Shown: positions 8,570-17,787 of the stretch, piece by piece
Numbering within the stretch: position 1 is the first letter of the stretch
Layout: the number at the start of each line of letters is the position of its first letter
Assembly (NCBI RefSeq): GCF_014648915.1
Contig: NZ_BMSA01000006.1
Coordinates: 62,001 to 126,000 of the forward strand
Source of the DNA: Streptomyces phaeofaciens
GTDB taxonomy: Bacteria > Actinomycetota > Actinomycetes > Streptomycetales > Streptomycetaceae
Length of the DNA: 64,000 bases
Direction: 5' to 3'
Position numbers and translations under genes: made by a program
The notes under the pieces: generated by a model
Told to the model about the DNA's origin: nothing
Databases searched by the model: none
What the model saw: the letters and a program-made list of their open reading frames with translations, nothing else

Positions 8570-9919
8570 GTGACCGAGACGACGCAGACGCACATGACGC
8601 CACAGGACGACCCGCACGCCCCCTACCGGCCGAAGAGCCCGGAGTTCCGGGCGGCCATGGACGCCCTGCGCGGGCTGCGACAGGACCTCTTCCTCGACGC
8701 CTTCGCCTACCGCCCCCTGCCCCGCAGGGAACCCACCGGCCCCCTCACCGGCCGGCTGAAGGGACGCAAGCGCGAGTACGCGGCCTGGTCGCGGCACGGT
8801 CTGGTCGGGGCGGGCGCCGTGCTGACGATGATGGTCGCGTGGGCGGACGGCGGCGGGGACGGGGCGTCCACGCTGATCGGTCTGCTGGCCGTGGTCCCGG
8901 TCCTGCTGACGCTGGTCCGGCCCGCCCTCGCCTTCTGGCTGTCCCTGCTGTCGACCATGCTCGTCGCGACCGTCGGCAGCTCGTACGGAGACTGGCCCTG
9001 GCTGCCGCCGAGCTTCGTCTCGCATCTGCTGGTCCTGATAGTGGTCGCGATCCGGACCCGGCCGCGCACGGCGGCCTGGACGTGGCTGCTGACCGCTGCC
9101 TACGGCTTCGTCGCCGAGACGGCCTTCAACCACTACTTCGGCTCGAACGTCGCGCCGATGCTGGTCTTCTCCGCGATCGTCCTGCTCGCCATCACCGTCT
9201 GGCACATCCGCAGGCAGGCCGAGGAGGACGTGTCCGCCCAGCAGACGGTGACCGCGGTCGAGCGCTCCCGGCGCACCCTGCTGGAGGAGCGCACCACCAT
9301 CGCCCGGGAGCTGCACGACGTGGTCGCCCACCACATGTCGGTGGTCGCCATCCAGGCGGAGGCCGCCCCCTACCGCGTGGAGAACCCGCCGCCGGAGCTG
9401 GTGAAGGCGTTCGCGACCATCCGGGAGAACGCGGTGGCGGCGCTGACGGAGCTGCGCCGGGTCCTGGGCGTGGTCCGCGCCGAGGACTACGAGGCCCCGG
9501 ACACCCCGCAGCCCACCCTCGCCGACCTGGAGGGCCTGCTCGCCAATGTGCGGGAGACCGGCCTGGCGGTGGAGCGGACGGTGACCGGCGCGGTCCGTGA
9601 GCTTCCGCAGGGCGTGGAGCTGTCGGCGTACCGGATCGTGCAGGAGGCGCTGAGCAACACCCTGCGCCACGCGCCCGGCGCGAGCGCCCGCGTCGAGATC
9701 GGCTATGTGCTCGGCGGGCTCGGCCTGCGCATAGTCAACGACCCGCCGCCCAACCCGTCCCTGATCAAGCCGTCGCCCGGCGCGGGACACGGCATCACGG
9801 GGATGCGCGAGCGGGTCACGATGCTGAACGGCGAGATGACGTCGGAGCCGACGCCGGCGGGTGGCTACGAGGTGACGGTGTTCCTGCCGGTGCCCGCCGT
9901 GAGCGAGGGTGGGGCATGA
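8570..9919 (+). CDS. NarL-type sensor histidine kinase (second paralogue)
   Basis: This 449-residue kinase is paralogous to the one at 6377. It has about five membrane helices between residues 80 and 210, His249 in RELHDVVAHHMSVVAIQ, and a HATPase domain with VQEALSNTLRHAPG and GAGHGITGMRER. The catalytic halves of the two paralogues are nearly superimposable, while the N-terminal sensing halves differ clearly. That pattern suggests duplication followed by divergence of signal input. The start is GTG 8570; a second possible start is ATG 8594. It overlaps its regulator by 4 bases. Confidence 0.9.
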   Translation: MTETTQTHMTPQDDPHAPYRPKSPEFRAAMDALRGLRQDLFLDAFAYRPLPRREPTGPLTGRLKGRKREYAAWSRHGLVGAGAVLTMMVAWADGGGDGASTLIGLLAVVPVLLTLVRPALAFWLSLLSTMLVATVGSSYGDWPWLPPSFVSHLLVLIVVAIRTRPRTAAWTWLLTAAYGFVAETAFNHYFGSNVAPMLVFSAIVLLAITVWHIRRQAEEDVSAQQTVTAVERSRRTLLEERTTIARELHDVVAHHMSVVAIQAEAAPYRVENPPPELVKAFATIRENAVAALTELRRVLGVVRAEDYEAPDTPQPTLADLEGLLANVRETGLAVERTVTGAVRELPQGVELSAYRIVQEALSNTLRHAPGASARVEIGYVLGGLGLRIVNDPPPNPSLIKPSPGAGHGITGMRERVTMLNGEMTSEPTPAGGYEVTVFLPVPAVSEGGA

Positions 9920-10581
9920 CGATCCGGGTACTGATAGCGGACGACCAGATGATGGTGCGCGAGGGCTTCTCGGTCCTGCTGAACGCGATGCCGGACATCG
10001 AGGTCGTCGGTGAGGCGGTCAACGGCCGGGAGGCGGTGGAGCGGGTCCGCGACCTGTCGCCCGACGTGGTCCTGATGGACATCCGTATGCCGGAGCTGAA
10101 CGGCATAGAGGCGACGCGGGAGATCGTGGCGGCGGACGGCTCGGCGAAGGTCCTGGTGCTGACCACCTTCGACCTGGACGAGTACGTCTACCAGGCGCTG
10201 CGGGCGGGAGCCTCCGGCTTTCTCCTCAAGGACGCGTCGGCCCGCCAGCTGGCGGACGGGGTCCGGGTGGTGGCGGCCGGCGAGGCGCTCCTCGCGCCCT
10301 CCGTCACCAGACGCCTGATCACCGAGTTCTCCAAGCTCACGGAGGTCCCCCGGCTGCCGCACGCCGCCCAGGCGTCGTACGGCGATCTGACCGAGCGGGA
10401 GACGGAGGTCCTGGTCCTGATCGCCCACGGCCTGTCGAACGTCGAGATCGCGGGCCGGCTGGTGGTCGCGGAGTCCACGATCAAGACGCACGTCAGCAGG
10501 ATCCTGGTGAAGCTCGGCCTGCGGGACCGGACCCAGGCGGCGGTCTTCGCCTACGAGGCGAGGCTGGTGTCACCGCGCTAG
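9916..10581 (+). CDS. NarL/LuxR-family response regulator (paralogue)
   Basis: This 221-residue regulator has its receiver Asp at residue 55 (VVLMDIRMPELNG) and a LuxR-type HTH (LTERETEVLVLIAHGLSNVEIAGRL). It is co-linear along its length with the regulator at 7780, including the LVLTTFDLDEYVY and KLGLRDRTQAAVFAYE segments. The ATG overlaps the kinase stop. The recognition helices are almost the same (AEQTVKTHVG versus AESTIKTHVS), so both may bind related sites. Confidence 0.92.
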   Translation: MTIRVLIADDQMMVREGFSVLLNAMPDIEVVGEAVNGREAVERVRDLSPDVVLMDIRMPELNGIEATREIVAADGSAKVLVLTTFDLDEYVYQALRAGASGFLLKDASARQLADGVRVVAAGEALLAPSVTRRLITEFSKLTEVPRLPHAAQASYGDLTERETEVLVLIAHGLSNVEIAGRLVVAESTIKTHVSRILVKLGLRDRTQAAVFAYEARLVSPR

Positions 10582-10671
10582 GTTCCCCGAGGTCGCCGCG
10601 CGGCGCCCCGGGCGGGGGAGGCGGGGCGGGACCCCCTGGTCAGCAGCCCTGGGAGCGGTTAGCGTCCGTCC

Positions 10672-11889
10672 ATGGCACCAGCTGACGACCTGCGTTTCGA
10701 TCCCTGGAACCCCGCGTTCGTGGCCGACCCGTATCCGGCGTACGCCGAGCTGCGGGAGCGAGGGCGGGTGATCTACTACGAGCCGACCGACCAGTGGCTC
10801 GTGCCGCACCACGCGGACGTGGCGGCGCTGCTGCGGGAGCGGCGGCTGGGGCGGACGTATCAGCACCGGTTCACGCACGAGGACTTCGGGCGGACCGCGC
10901 CGCCGGCCGAGCACGAGCCGTTCCACACGCTCAACGACCACGGCATGCTCGACCTGGAGCCGCCGGACCACACCCGGATCCGGCGCCTGGTGTCGAAGGC
11001 GTTCACCCCGCGCACGGTGGAGCGGCTGAAGCCGTACGTACGGGATCTGGCGGCGGAGTTGGTGGACCGGTTGGTCGCGGCGGGCGGTGGTGATCTGCTG
11101 ACGGACGTCGCCGAACCGCTGCCGGTCGCCGTGATCGCCGAGATGCTGGGGATCCCCGAGGCGGACCGGGCGCCGCTGCGGCCCTGGTCGGCGGACATCT
11201 GCGGGATGTACGAGCTGAGCCCTTCCGAGGAGACGGCGGCGAACGCCGTTCGGGCCTCCGTCGAGTTCTCCGACTATCTGCGCGAGCTGATCGCCGCGCG
11301 CCGCAAGGAGCCGGGCGACGACCTCGTCTCCGGGCTGATCGAGGCGCACGACGAGGGCGACCGGCTCACCGAGCAGGAGATGATCTCCACCGTCGTGCTG
11401 CTGCTGAACGCGGGGCACGAGGCGACCGTCAACGCCACCGTGAACGGGTGGTGGGCACTGTTCCGCAACCCGGACCAGCTCGCCGCCCTGCGCGCCGACC
11501 ATGCGCTGGTCCCCTCCGCCGTGGAGGAGCTGATGCGTTACGACACCCCGCTCCAGCTCTTCGAGCGCTGGGTCCTGGACGACATCGAGATCGACGGCAC
11601 GACGATCCCGAGGGGCGCCGAGATCGCCATGCTCTTCGGCTCCGCCAACCACGACCCGGCCGTCTTCGACGACCCCGGGCGGCTGGACCTCACCCGCGCC
11701 GACAACCCGCACATCTCCTTCAGCGCCGGCATCCACTACTGCATCGGCGCCCCGCTGGCCCGTATCGAACTGGCCGCCTCGATGACGGCTCTCCTGGAGC
11801 GCGCCCCCGCCCTCGCCCTCGCCGCGGAGCCCCGGCGCAAGCCGAACTTCGTGATCCGGGGACTGGAGGGGCTCGACGTCGTGGTGTGA
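10672..11889 (+). CDS. Cytochrome P450
   Basis: This soluble class I bacterial P450 has 405 residues. The heme-thiolate motif is FSAGIHYCIG with Cys357. The I-helix oxygen-activation motif is AGHEAT, and the ERR-triad region appears around EELMRYDTPLQLFERWV. The N-terminal WNPAFVADPYPAYAELRERG is typical of actinobacterial CYP107-like enzymes. No ferredoxin or reductase gene is adjacent, so redox partners come from elsewhere. The substrate is not predictable. It converges on the ABC permease gene. Confidence 0.93.
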   Translation: MAPADDLRFDPWNPAFVADPYPAYAELRERGRVIYYEPTDQWLVPHHADVAALLRERRLGRTYQHRFTHEDFGRTAPPAEHEPFHTLNDHGMLDLEPPDHTRIRRLVSKAFTPRTVERLKPYVRDLAAELVDRLVAAGGGDLLTDVAEPLPVAVIAEMLGIPEADRAPLRPWSADICGMYELSPSEETAANAVRASVEFSDYLRELIAARRKEPGDDLVSGLIEAHDEGDRLTEQEMISTVVLLLNAGHEATVNATVNGWWALFRNPDQLAALRADHALVPSAVEELMRYDTPLQLFERWVLDDIEIDGTTIPRGAEIAMLFGSANHDPAVFDDPGRLDLTRADNPHISFSAGIHYCIGAPLARIELAASMTALLERAPALALAAEPRRKPNFVIRGLEGLDVVV

Positions 11890-11895
11890 GCGGCA

Positions 11896-11941
11896 CCCCG
11901 GCCGGGCGGACGGATCCGCACCGTGGATCCGGGCGGCCGGG
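11896..11941. terminator. Bidirectional hairpin between P450 and ABC permease
   Basis: CGGATCC (11911-11917) pairs exactly with 11925-11931 around a 7-base loop, and CCGGCC/GGCCGG extends the stem outward. It sits between two convergent stop codons and could end both transcripts. Confidence 0.6.
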
Positions 11942-11945
11942 TCGG

Positions 11946-13514
11946 TCAGGTGGTCGTGTCCCGTCGGCGCAGCGCCGCCAGGCCCGCGGCCACCAGCGCC
12001 GCCGCGAGCGCCGACAGGACCAGCACGGGCCCCCACGCCATCGCTTGGCCCGGCAGCTTCGGCAGGTGGCCGAAGGGCGACAGGTCCAGGACCGCCTGCG
12101 GGGCGTCCAGGGCGGGTCCGATCCAGCCGATCAGCAGGACCGCGCCCGCCACACCCCAGGCGGCGGGCGCGAGGCGCGGGGCCGCCCCGTGGAGCAGGAC
12201 CGCGACACCGCCGATCACCCACACCGCCGGGAGCTGCACCAGACAGGCGCCCAGGATCGGGCCCGCCTCCTTGCCGTGGCCGGCCACGAAGCCGAGGCCC
12301 GCGAGGAGCATGATCAGGGCCGCGCCGCCGAAGGCGATCACCAGATGGCCGGCGGCCCAGCGCAGCCGGCCGACCGCGTTCGCCAGGACCGGTTCCGCCC
12401 GCCCTGAGGTCTCCTCGCCGTGCAGCCGCAGCACCGATCCGACGATGTAGAGGGAGGCGATCAGACCCAGCATGCCGATCATCGAGGCCAGGAACGCGTC
12501 CGTGAGCCCCGACTGGCCGCCCATCCGCTCGAAGATCTCGCGGGCCTTGTCGTTGTCCCGGACCAGGTCGGCGGCGCCGTCCGTCAGCCCGCCGTAGACC
12601 ACGCCGGCGAGCAGGAAGCCGATGCTCCAGCCGGTCACGGCGCCCCGCTGGAGCCGCCAGGCCAGCGCGCCCGTCGAGCCGAGCCGCCCGGACGCCGGTC
12701 CCGGCCGGGTCGGCAGGAAGCTCAGGCCGACGTCCCGGCGCCCGGCCAGCCCGTACGCGATCACGGCCTGGAGCGCGAACGCCCCGGCGAACAGCCCCAG
12801 GACCCACCAGCGTTCGTCCGCGAACGGCCGCAGGTTCTCCAGCCAGCCCAGCGGTGACAGCCAGGTCAGCGGTGAGGAGCCGTCGCCGTGTGCCGAGTCG
12901 CCCGCCGCGCGCAGCACGAACGCCGCGCCCAGCACCGCCGCCGTGAGCCCCCGGGCCAGCCGCGCGCTCTCCGTCAGCTGGGCGACGATCGCCGCCGTCG
13001 TGGCGAACAGCATCCCCACCCCGCCGAGCCCCGCACCGAGGGCCACGGCCCCCGTCGCGCCGTGGCCCGCCAGGCCGGCCGTCACCAGCAGCGCCAGGAC
13101 GGCGTTCGCGACGCCCGCCGCCAGCAGCGCCGCCGTCAGCGAGGCACGGCGGCCGACCACCCCGGACGCGATCAGCTCCTGACGGCCGCTCTCCTCCTCG
13201 TCCCGGGTGTGCCGTACGACGATCAGCAGGCTGGTGACGGCCGCCAGCGCGCCCGCGTACACGCCGACCCGCCAGGCGGTGAGCGCACCGAGGGAGTCGC
13301 CGAAGACCGGGCCGGTCAGCGCGCGCAGGGAGGCGTTGGTGTCCAGCTGGCGGAGCAGGTCGGCGCGGTCGGCGGGGGTGCCGTACAGGCCTTCCAGGGT
13401 GTTCGGCATGGTGAGGACCATCAGGGCGTTGACGGCCACCCAGACGGGGATCATGACCCGGTCGCGGCGGAGCGCGAACCGCAGCAGTGTGCCGGTGCCG
13501 GCGAGGGCGGTCAT
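11946..13514 (-). CDS. ABC exporter permease (ABC-2 type)
   Basis: This 522-residue integral membrane protein has about twelve hydrophobic segments arranged as two six-helix halves. The second half begins after the [22 protein letters not shown] linker. This architecture is known from actinobacterial antibiotic or multidrug exporters. The ATG overlaps the stop of the ATPase gene (ATGA), so the two form one transporter. Substrate is unknown; the divergent MarR/GbsR-like regulator suggests induction by a small molecule. Confidence 0.87.
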   Translation of the reverse strand: MTALAGTGTLLRFALRRDRVMIPVWVAVNALMVLTMPNTLEGLYGTPADRADLLRQLDTNASLRALTGPVFGDSLGALTAWRVGVYAGALAAVTSLLIVVRHTRDEEESGRQELIASGVVGRRASLTAALLAAGVANAVLALLVTAGLAGHGATGAVALGAGLGGVGMLFATTAAIVAQLTESARLARGLTAAVLGAAFVLRAAGDSAHGDGSSPLTWLSPLGWLENLRPFADERWWVLGLFAGAFALQAVIAYGLAGRRDVGLSFLPTRPGPASGRLGSTGALAWRLQRGAVTGWSIGFLLAGVVYGGLTDGAADLVRDNDKAREIFERMGGQSGLTDAFLASMIGMLGLIASLYIVGSVLRLHGEETSGRAEPVLANAVGRLRWAAGHLVIAFGGAALIMLLAGLGFVAGHGKEAGPILGACLVQLPAVWVIGGVAVLLHGAAPRLAPAAWGVAGAVLLIGWIGPALDAPQAVLDLSPFGHLPKLPGQAMAWGPVLVLSALAAALVAAGLAALRRRDTTT

Positions 13515-14410
13515 CGTGCCGTCACCTCGTCGCCCTGGTAGTGGCGCAGGAACAGTTCCTCCAGGGTCGGCGGGGTCGAGGTCAGCGACCGGACGCCCGA
13601 GGTGGTCAACGACCGCAGGACGGCGTCGAGTTTGTCCGTGTCGACCTGGAGCCGGACTCTGTTTCCCTGGATGTCGAGGTCGTGCACACCGGGGAGACGG
13701 GCCAGTCCGTCGGGGGCGCCGGCGAGTTCGGCCGTGACGCTGGTCCGGGTGAGGTGGCGCAGGTCGGCCAGGGAGCCCGTCTCGACCGTGCGGCCGTTGC
13801 GGATGATGCTGACCCGGTCGCACAGTTCCTCGACCTCGCTGAGGATGTGGGACGACAGCAGGATCGTCCGGCCCCTGGCCCGTTCCTCCTCCACGCAGCG
13901 CCGGAAGACCTCCTCCATCAGCGGGTCCAGGCCGGAGGTCGGTTCGTCCAGGATGAACAGGTCGACGTCCGAGGCGAAGGCGGCGACCAGGGCGACCTTC
14001 TGGCGGTTGCCCTTGGAGTAGGTCCGCCCCTTCTTCGTCGGGTCCAGTTCGAAGCGGTCGAGCAGTTCGGCGCGGCGTGTCGGGTCCAGGCCCCCGCGCA
14101 GCCGGCCGTACAGGTCGATGACCTCGCCGCCGGACAGGTTCCGCCACAGGGTCACGTCCCCGGGGACGTAGGCGATCCGGCGGTGCACCTCGACGGCGTC
14201 GGCCCAGGGGTCGCGGCCGAGGATCCGGGCGGCGCCGGAGTCGGGGCGCAGCAGGCCGAGCAGGACGCGGATGGTGGTGGATTTGCCGGCGCCGTTGGGG
14301 CCGAGGAAGCCGTGCACCTCGCCGGACTCGACCTCCAGGTCGAGGCCGTCGAGCGCGTGCGTACGGCCGAAGGACTTGTGCAGTCCCGAGACGGTGATGG
14401 CCTTCGTCAT
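13511..14410 (-). CDS. ABC transporter ATP-binding protein
   Basis: This 299-residue ATPase has Walker [10 protein letters not shown] (residues 37-45), signature-region YSKGNRQK, Walker [14 protein letters not shown] and the H-loop LLSSHIL. The C-terminal extension of about 80 residues is of the type seen in DrrA-like exporter ATPases. It drives the ABC-2 permease encoded immediately downstream with a 4-base overlap. Its start faces the MarR-type gene across a 73-base AT-rich gap that contains a palindrome. Confidence 0.92.
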   Translation of the reverse strand: MTKAITVSGLHKSFGRTHALDGLDLEVESGEVHGFLGPNGAGKSTTIRVLLGLLRPDSGAARILGRDPWADAVEVHRRIAYVPGDVTLWRNLSGGEVIDLYGRLRGGLDPTRRAELLDRFELDPTKKGRTYSKGNRQKVALVAAFASDVDLFILDEPTSGLDPLMEEVFRRCVEEERARGRTILLSSHILSEVEELCDRVSIIRNGRTVETGSLADLRHLTRTSVTAELAGAPDGLARLPGVHDLDIQGNRVRLQVDTDKLDAVLRSLTTSGVRSLTSTPPTLEELFLRHYQGDEVTAR

Positions 14411-14430
14411 GGATCCGAACGTACGCTTCT

Positions 14431-14446
14431 TTCAGAAATTTGTGAA
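14431..14446. promoter_or_regulatory. Near-perfect 16-bp palindrome, likely operator
   Basis: TTCAGAAATTTGTGAA is a palindrome with one mismatched pair. It lies in the only AT-rich stretch between the divergent ABC ATPase and the MarR/GbsR-like gene, where an autoregulating repressor would bind. Confidence 0.6.
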
Positions 14447-14483
14447 GTTAAGGAAGAGAGTGAACCGCCGGTAGAATGCGGCC

Positions 14484-14969
14484 ATGAGCGAGAACGTGCG
14501 GGACGCGGAGGCCGTGTCGAGATTCGTCGAGGCCTTCGCGGCACAGCTCGTCGAAGCCGGGATGCAGCGCATGCCGGCCCGCGTCTTCGCCGCCCTGCTC
14601 TCCTCCGACGAGGGCGCGATGAGCGCCGCCGAACTGGGCGAACAGCTGCGGATCAGCCCCGCGGCGGTCTCCGGGGCGGTGCGCTACCTGGCGCAGACCC
14701 ACATGGTGTCGCGGGAACGGGAACCCGGCTCGCGCCGGGAGCGCTACCGGGTGCACGGCGACCAGTGGTACGAGGCCCTGACCAACCGTGAGGCCGTCAT
14801 CAAGCGCTGGGAGGGCGCCCTGCGCGAGGGCCTCGTCAGCCTCGGTGCCGAGACGCCCGCGGGACGCCGTATGGCCGAGACGCTCGCCTTCTTCGAGTTC
14901 GTCGAGGGCGAGGTCTCGGCCATGATGGAACGCTGGCGGGTCCACCGCGAGAAGACCTTCGGGAGCTGA
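14484..14969 (+). CDS. MarR/GbsR-family transcriptional regulator
   Basis: This 161-residue winged-helix regulator has its HTH around MSAAELGEQLRISPAAVSGAVRYL and its wing at REREPGSRRERYRV. The C-terminal helices (WEGALREGLVSLG, FFEFVEGEVSAMMERW) look like a dimerisation bundle. It is divergent from the ABC transporter genes, so it likely represses them and itself through the palindrome at 14431-14446. The ligand is probably the transported compound. Its stop codon lies within a 14-bp tandem repeat. Confidence 0.88.
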   Translation: MSENVRDAEAVSRFVEAFAAQLVEAGMQRMPARVFAALLSSDEGAMSAAELGEQLRISPAAVSGAVRYLAQTHMVSREREPGSRRERYRVHGDQWYEALTNREAVIKRWEGALREGLVSLGAETPAGRRMAETLAFFEFVEGEVSAMMERWRVHREKTFGS

Positions 14970-15002
14970 ACCCCGGGAGCTGAACCCCGGTAGCTGAACC
15001 CC
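14961..15002. repeat. 14-bp tandem repeat at a stop codon
   Basis: Three 14-base units (14961, 14975, 14989; GGGAGCTGAACCCC and a one-base variant) begin in the last codons of the MarR-type gene. Each unit contains the TGA, so the gene keeps its end whatever the copy number. Confidence 0.75.
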
Positions 15003-15020
15003 CGGCGGGTCAGCGGCGGA

Positions 15021-16529
15021 TCAGCGCTCCTTGGTCTCCTCCAGCACGGTCCGCCCCAGCAGCCGGTACCGCGCCGGGTCCCGCCGCTTCAGGTACTGGG
15101 CGTAGCCGACGCCGCCCGCCGCGATCAGGACGACGATCCACGGGGTGGCCCTCAGTACCAGCGAACCGGACTCCGGGCCGGCCGCGACGCCCATGTTGGA
15201 CACCAGCAGCGCCACCACGGCGAGCATCGCGACCCCGCCGATCAGCGGGGCGGTGAAGGTCCTGAACCAGTGCCGGCTCTCGGGGTGGTGCGAGCGGAAG
15301 TACACCAGCACCGCGAACGAGCAGACGGCCTGCACGACCAGGATCGCCATCGTGCCGAGGATCGCCAGCAGGACGTACGTCCCCGTGTACGGGTCCTTGC
15401 CCGCCGCCCAGAACGCGCCGAGCAGCACCGCGGTGACCGCCGTCTGCGCCAGGCCCGCGATGTGCGGGGAGCCGTGCCGGGCGTGGGTGCGGCCGACGGT
15501 CCGCCGGAGCGAGGGCAGGACGCCCTCCCGGCCCAGGGCGTACAGGTAGCGGGCGGCACAGTTGTGGAAGGCCATGCCGCAGGCCAGCGAGCCGGTGATC
15601 ATCAGCCACTGCATGACGACGACCGCCCAGTGGCCGACGTACTCCTCGGTCGGGCCGAAGAAGAGGGCCAGCGGGTCGGCGGTGGCGACCTTCACGGCCT
15701 CCGCCTCGCCGGTGCCCGAGATGGCCATCCAGGAGACGAGGACGTAGAAGACACCGACGCCGAGCACCGAGATCATCGTCGCCTTGGGGATGATCCTCTT
15801 CGGGTTGCGGGACTCCTCGCCGTACATCGCCGTCGACTCGAAGCCGACCCACGACCAGAAGGCGAAGAACAGGCCGAGGCCCGCGGACGTGCCCTGGAAG
15901 GCGTTGACCGGGTTCACCGGGTCGAGGCCGAAGCCGTCCGGGCCGCCGCCGTGCAGGGCCACCGAGACCGCCATCGCGGCCAGGATCGTCACCTCGGTGG
16001 CGAGCAGGACCACGAGCAGCTTCTCGGCGACCGAGACGCCGAACCAGGTGCCCATCGCGTTGACCGCGAGCATCAGGACCGCGAACGCCCACCACGGGAT
16101 GTCCAGCCCCGTCTGGTCCCCGAGGGTGTCGGTGGCGAAGGTGGAGAAGATGCCGATTAGCGCCGGCTCGAAGACCATGTACGCGAAGGTCGCGAGCAGC
16201 CCCGAGGCGAGGCCGACCGAGCGGCCGAGGCCGTAGGAGATGAAGCCGTAGAAGGCGCCCGTCGAGGTGATGTGTTTCGCCATCGCAGTGAAGCCGACGG
16301 AAAAGATTGCCAGGACGACCATTGCGACGAGGTAGCTCGCCGGGGCGCCGATGCCATTGCCGGCTGACACCATGAAGGGCACGTTGCCCGTCATCGCGGT
16401 GATCGGCGCGGCCGTCGCGACGGCCATGAAGACCACGCCCAGCAGGCCCACTGCGTTGGGCTTCAGCCGGTGCACGGCCCCTTGGTCCGTCGTGTCCGCC
16501 GCCGGGGCGACGCCCTCGTCCACTGCCAT
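15021..16529 (-). CDS. APC-family amino acid permease
   Basis: This 502-residue permease has about twelve to fourteen membrane helices. The first contains GLLGVVFMAVATAAPITAMTGNVPF, matching the APC superfamily TM1 (unwound Gly-rich) region. STGAFYGFISYGLGRSVGLASGLL follows as TM2-3. Such proteins import amino acids or amines by cation symport or exchange. Substrate is not determinable. It stands alone; upstream (16530-16681) is AT-rich and contains TTGACA on this strand (16635-16640), but I found no convincing -10 box. Confidence 0.9.
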   Translation of the reverse strand: MAVDEGVAPAADTTDQGAVHRLKPNAVGLLGVVFMAVATAAPITAMTGNVPFMVSAGNGIGAPASYLVAMVVLAIFSVGFTAMAKHITSTGAFYGFISYGLGRSVGLASGLLATFAYMVFEPALIGIFSTFATDTLGDQTGLDIPWWAFAVLMLAVNAMGTWFGVSVAEKLLVVLLATEVTILAAMAVSVALHGGGPDGFGLDPVNPVNAFQGTSAGLGLFFAFWSWVGFESTAMYGEESRNPKRIIPKATMISVLGVGVFYVLVSWMAISGTGEAEAVKVATADPLALFFGPTEEYVGHWAVVVMQWLMITGSLACGMAFHNCAARYLYALGREGVLPSLRRTVGRTHARHGSPHIAGLAQTAVTAVLLGAFWAAGKDPYTGTYVLLAILGTMAILVVQAVCSFAVLVYFRSHHPESRHWFRTFTAPLIGGVAMLAVVALLVSNMGVAAGPESGSLVLRATPWIVVLIAAGGVGYAQYLKRRDPARYRLLGRTVLEETKER

Positions 16530-16681
16530 CGGGTGGCCCTTCCCTGAGCGCTCGCGGGGCCTCAGCCACGCCTTGATGCAGCAGGATGCTCCAGGGCCAA
16601 TGAGTCGCTCAAGGGTTTCGACGAGTTAAATATTTGTCAACCAGACCTTTAGAAGTTCCCCCGCACGGCGCCGGGATCCGG

Positions 16682-17542
16682 TCACCGCCCCGGCAGCATC
16701 AACCCCAGCGCGCCCTCCCGCACCGTCCACGTCCGCCTCCGCACCGGACCCGCCACGGCCGCGTCCGCCCGGTACCGGAAGTCCGCCCCGGAGACGGTCA
16801 CCGTCCGCCCCCGGGCCGTCAGGGGCGCCGCCTCCGCGCCCACCGACAGCGGCCGGACCACCACCTCCGCCGTACCGGAGGCGCCCGGGGTCACGGACAC
16901 GGCCTCCACCGGCTGGTCGAGGTCGACCAGCGTCACCCCGTCCACCTCGACCCGCAGCCGGGCCGGTCCGGGCGACGGCGGGGCGGCCGCCACCCGGGAC
17001 GGCCGGCCGGACCGCGGGGGCCTGGCGGGCACCAGGGTGCGGACCAGGGACTGGAGCCAGGGCCGCCCGTGCGGCTCCTCGGCGGACGCCTCCACCCCGG
17101 TCGGCAGCGGCGGGATGCGCAGCGTGCCCAGCACCACCCCGTCGCTGTCGTCCACCAGCACGTCCAGCCGCCGCTCGGCGCCGTCCAGCGCGGCCCGGGC
17201 CGCCGCCACGGCACCCGTGGGCACCCCCAGGGAGTGCGCGACGCCCAGCATCGTGCCCACCGGCACCACCGACAGCACACATCCGGCCAGTTCCCGCTGC
17301 CGGTGCAACAGGGCCACCGTGCGCATCAGCGCCCGGTCGTCGCCGACCACCACCGGCCGCCGCGAACCCCGCCGCTGGAGCATCCGGGCGAACTCCTCGG
17401 GACTCTCCGGCAGGCAGACCTTCGTACTCGCCGCACCCGCGCCGAGCACGTCTTTCGCGATCCGTACGGACTCCCCGTCGGCCCTCCGGGCCACCGGATC
17501 GATGATCACCAGCAGCTGGTCCGGCGTCGCGAAAGTCGCCAC
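16682..17542 (-). CDS. Diacylglycerol-kinase-like protein with degenerate active site
   Basis: This 286-residue protein follows the DAGK catalytic-domain layout: an N-terminal Rossmann-like strand (QLLVIIDPVARR), then VVVGDDRAL (residues 64-72) where the family has a GGDGT motif, then VVPVGTMLGVAHSLGVP where the family has PxGTxNDxAR. A beta-rich C-terminal half follows. Both nucleotide/metal motifs are altered, so catalysis is doubtful and a regulatory or structural role is possible. GTG 17542 is the best start by domain boundary; the Shine-Dalgarno match is weak. It is divergent from purA. Confidence 0.72.
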   Translation of the reverse strand: MATFATPDQLLVIIDPVARRADGESVRIAKDVLGAGAASTKVCLPESPEEFARMLQRRGSRRPVVVGDDRALMRTVALLHRQRELAGCVLSVVPVGTMLGVAHSLGVPTGAVAAARAALDGAERRLDVLVDDSDGVVLGTLRIPPLPTGVEASAEEPHGRPWLQSLVRTLVPARPPRSGRPSRVAAAPPSPGPARLRVEVDGVTLVDLDQPVEAVSVTPGASGTAEVVVRPLSVGAEAAPLTARGRTVTVSGADFRYRADAAVAGPVRRRTWTVREGALGLMLPGR

Positions 17543-17584
17543 CTCGGTCCTGCCTCGCTTCCTCGGGTAGCATCTTTGTGCAAG

Positions 17585-17612
17585 AGCCCCTTGCGCTATT
17601 GCGCCAGGGGCT
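17585..17612 (+). promoter_or_regulatory. Stem-loop in the purA / DAGK-like divergent region
   Basis: A 12-bp stem (17585-17596 with 17601-17612, one mismatch) closes on a TATT loop. An overlapping smaller hairpin, GCAAG...CTTGC, uses the same left arm, so the two are mutually exclusive. It lies about 175 bases before purA. It could be an attenuator or the end of a short RNA. Confidence 0.5.
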
Positions 17613-17648
17613 TCGTCTATTCCGGGGCATCCGGGTCCGACGGTGTAC

Positions 17649-17714
17649 GGCCGGCGACGGTCGCGGTGCGGCCAACGACGGTCGCGGTACAGCGGCCAAC
17701 GACGGTCGCGGTGC
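17649..17714. repeat. 21-bp direct repeats upstream of purA
   Basis: Three 21-base units sharing CGACGGTCGCGGT begin at 17649, 17670 and 17694; the last is offset by a 3-base insertion. They lie between the hairpin at 17585 and the purA start, in the probable leader or promoter. Confidence 0.75.
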
Positions 17715-17787
17715 ACGCGGTGGTGGAAAACGCCTCCACGTACGCCCCTGACCTTGGACATGCCCCACCCGGAAGGGGTGTACGCGC

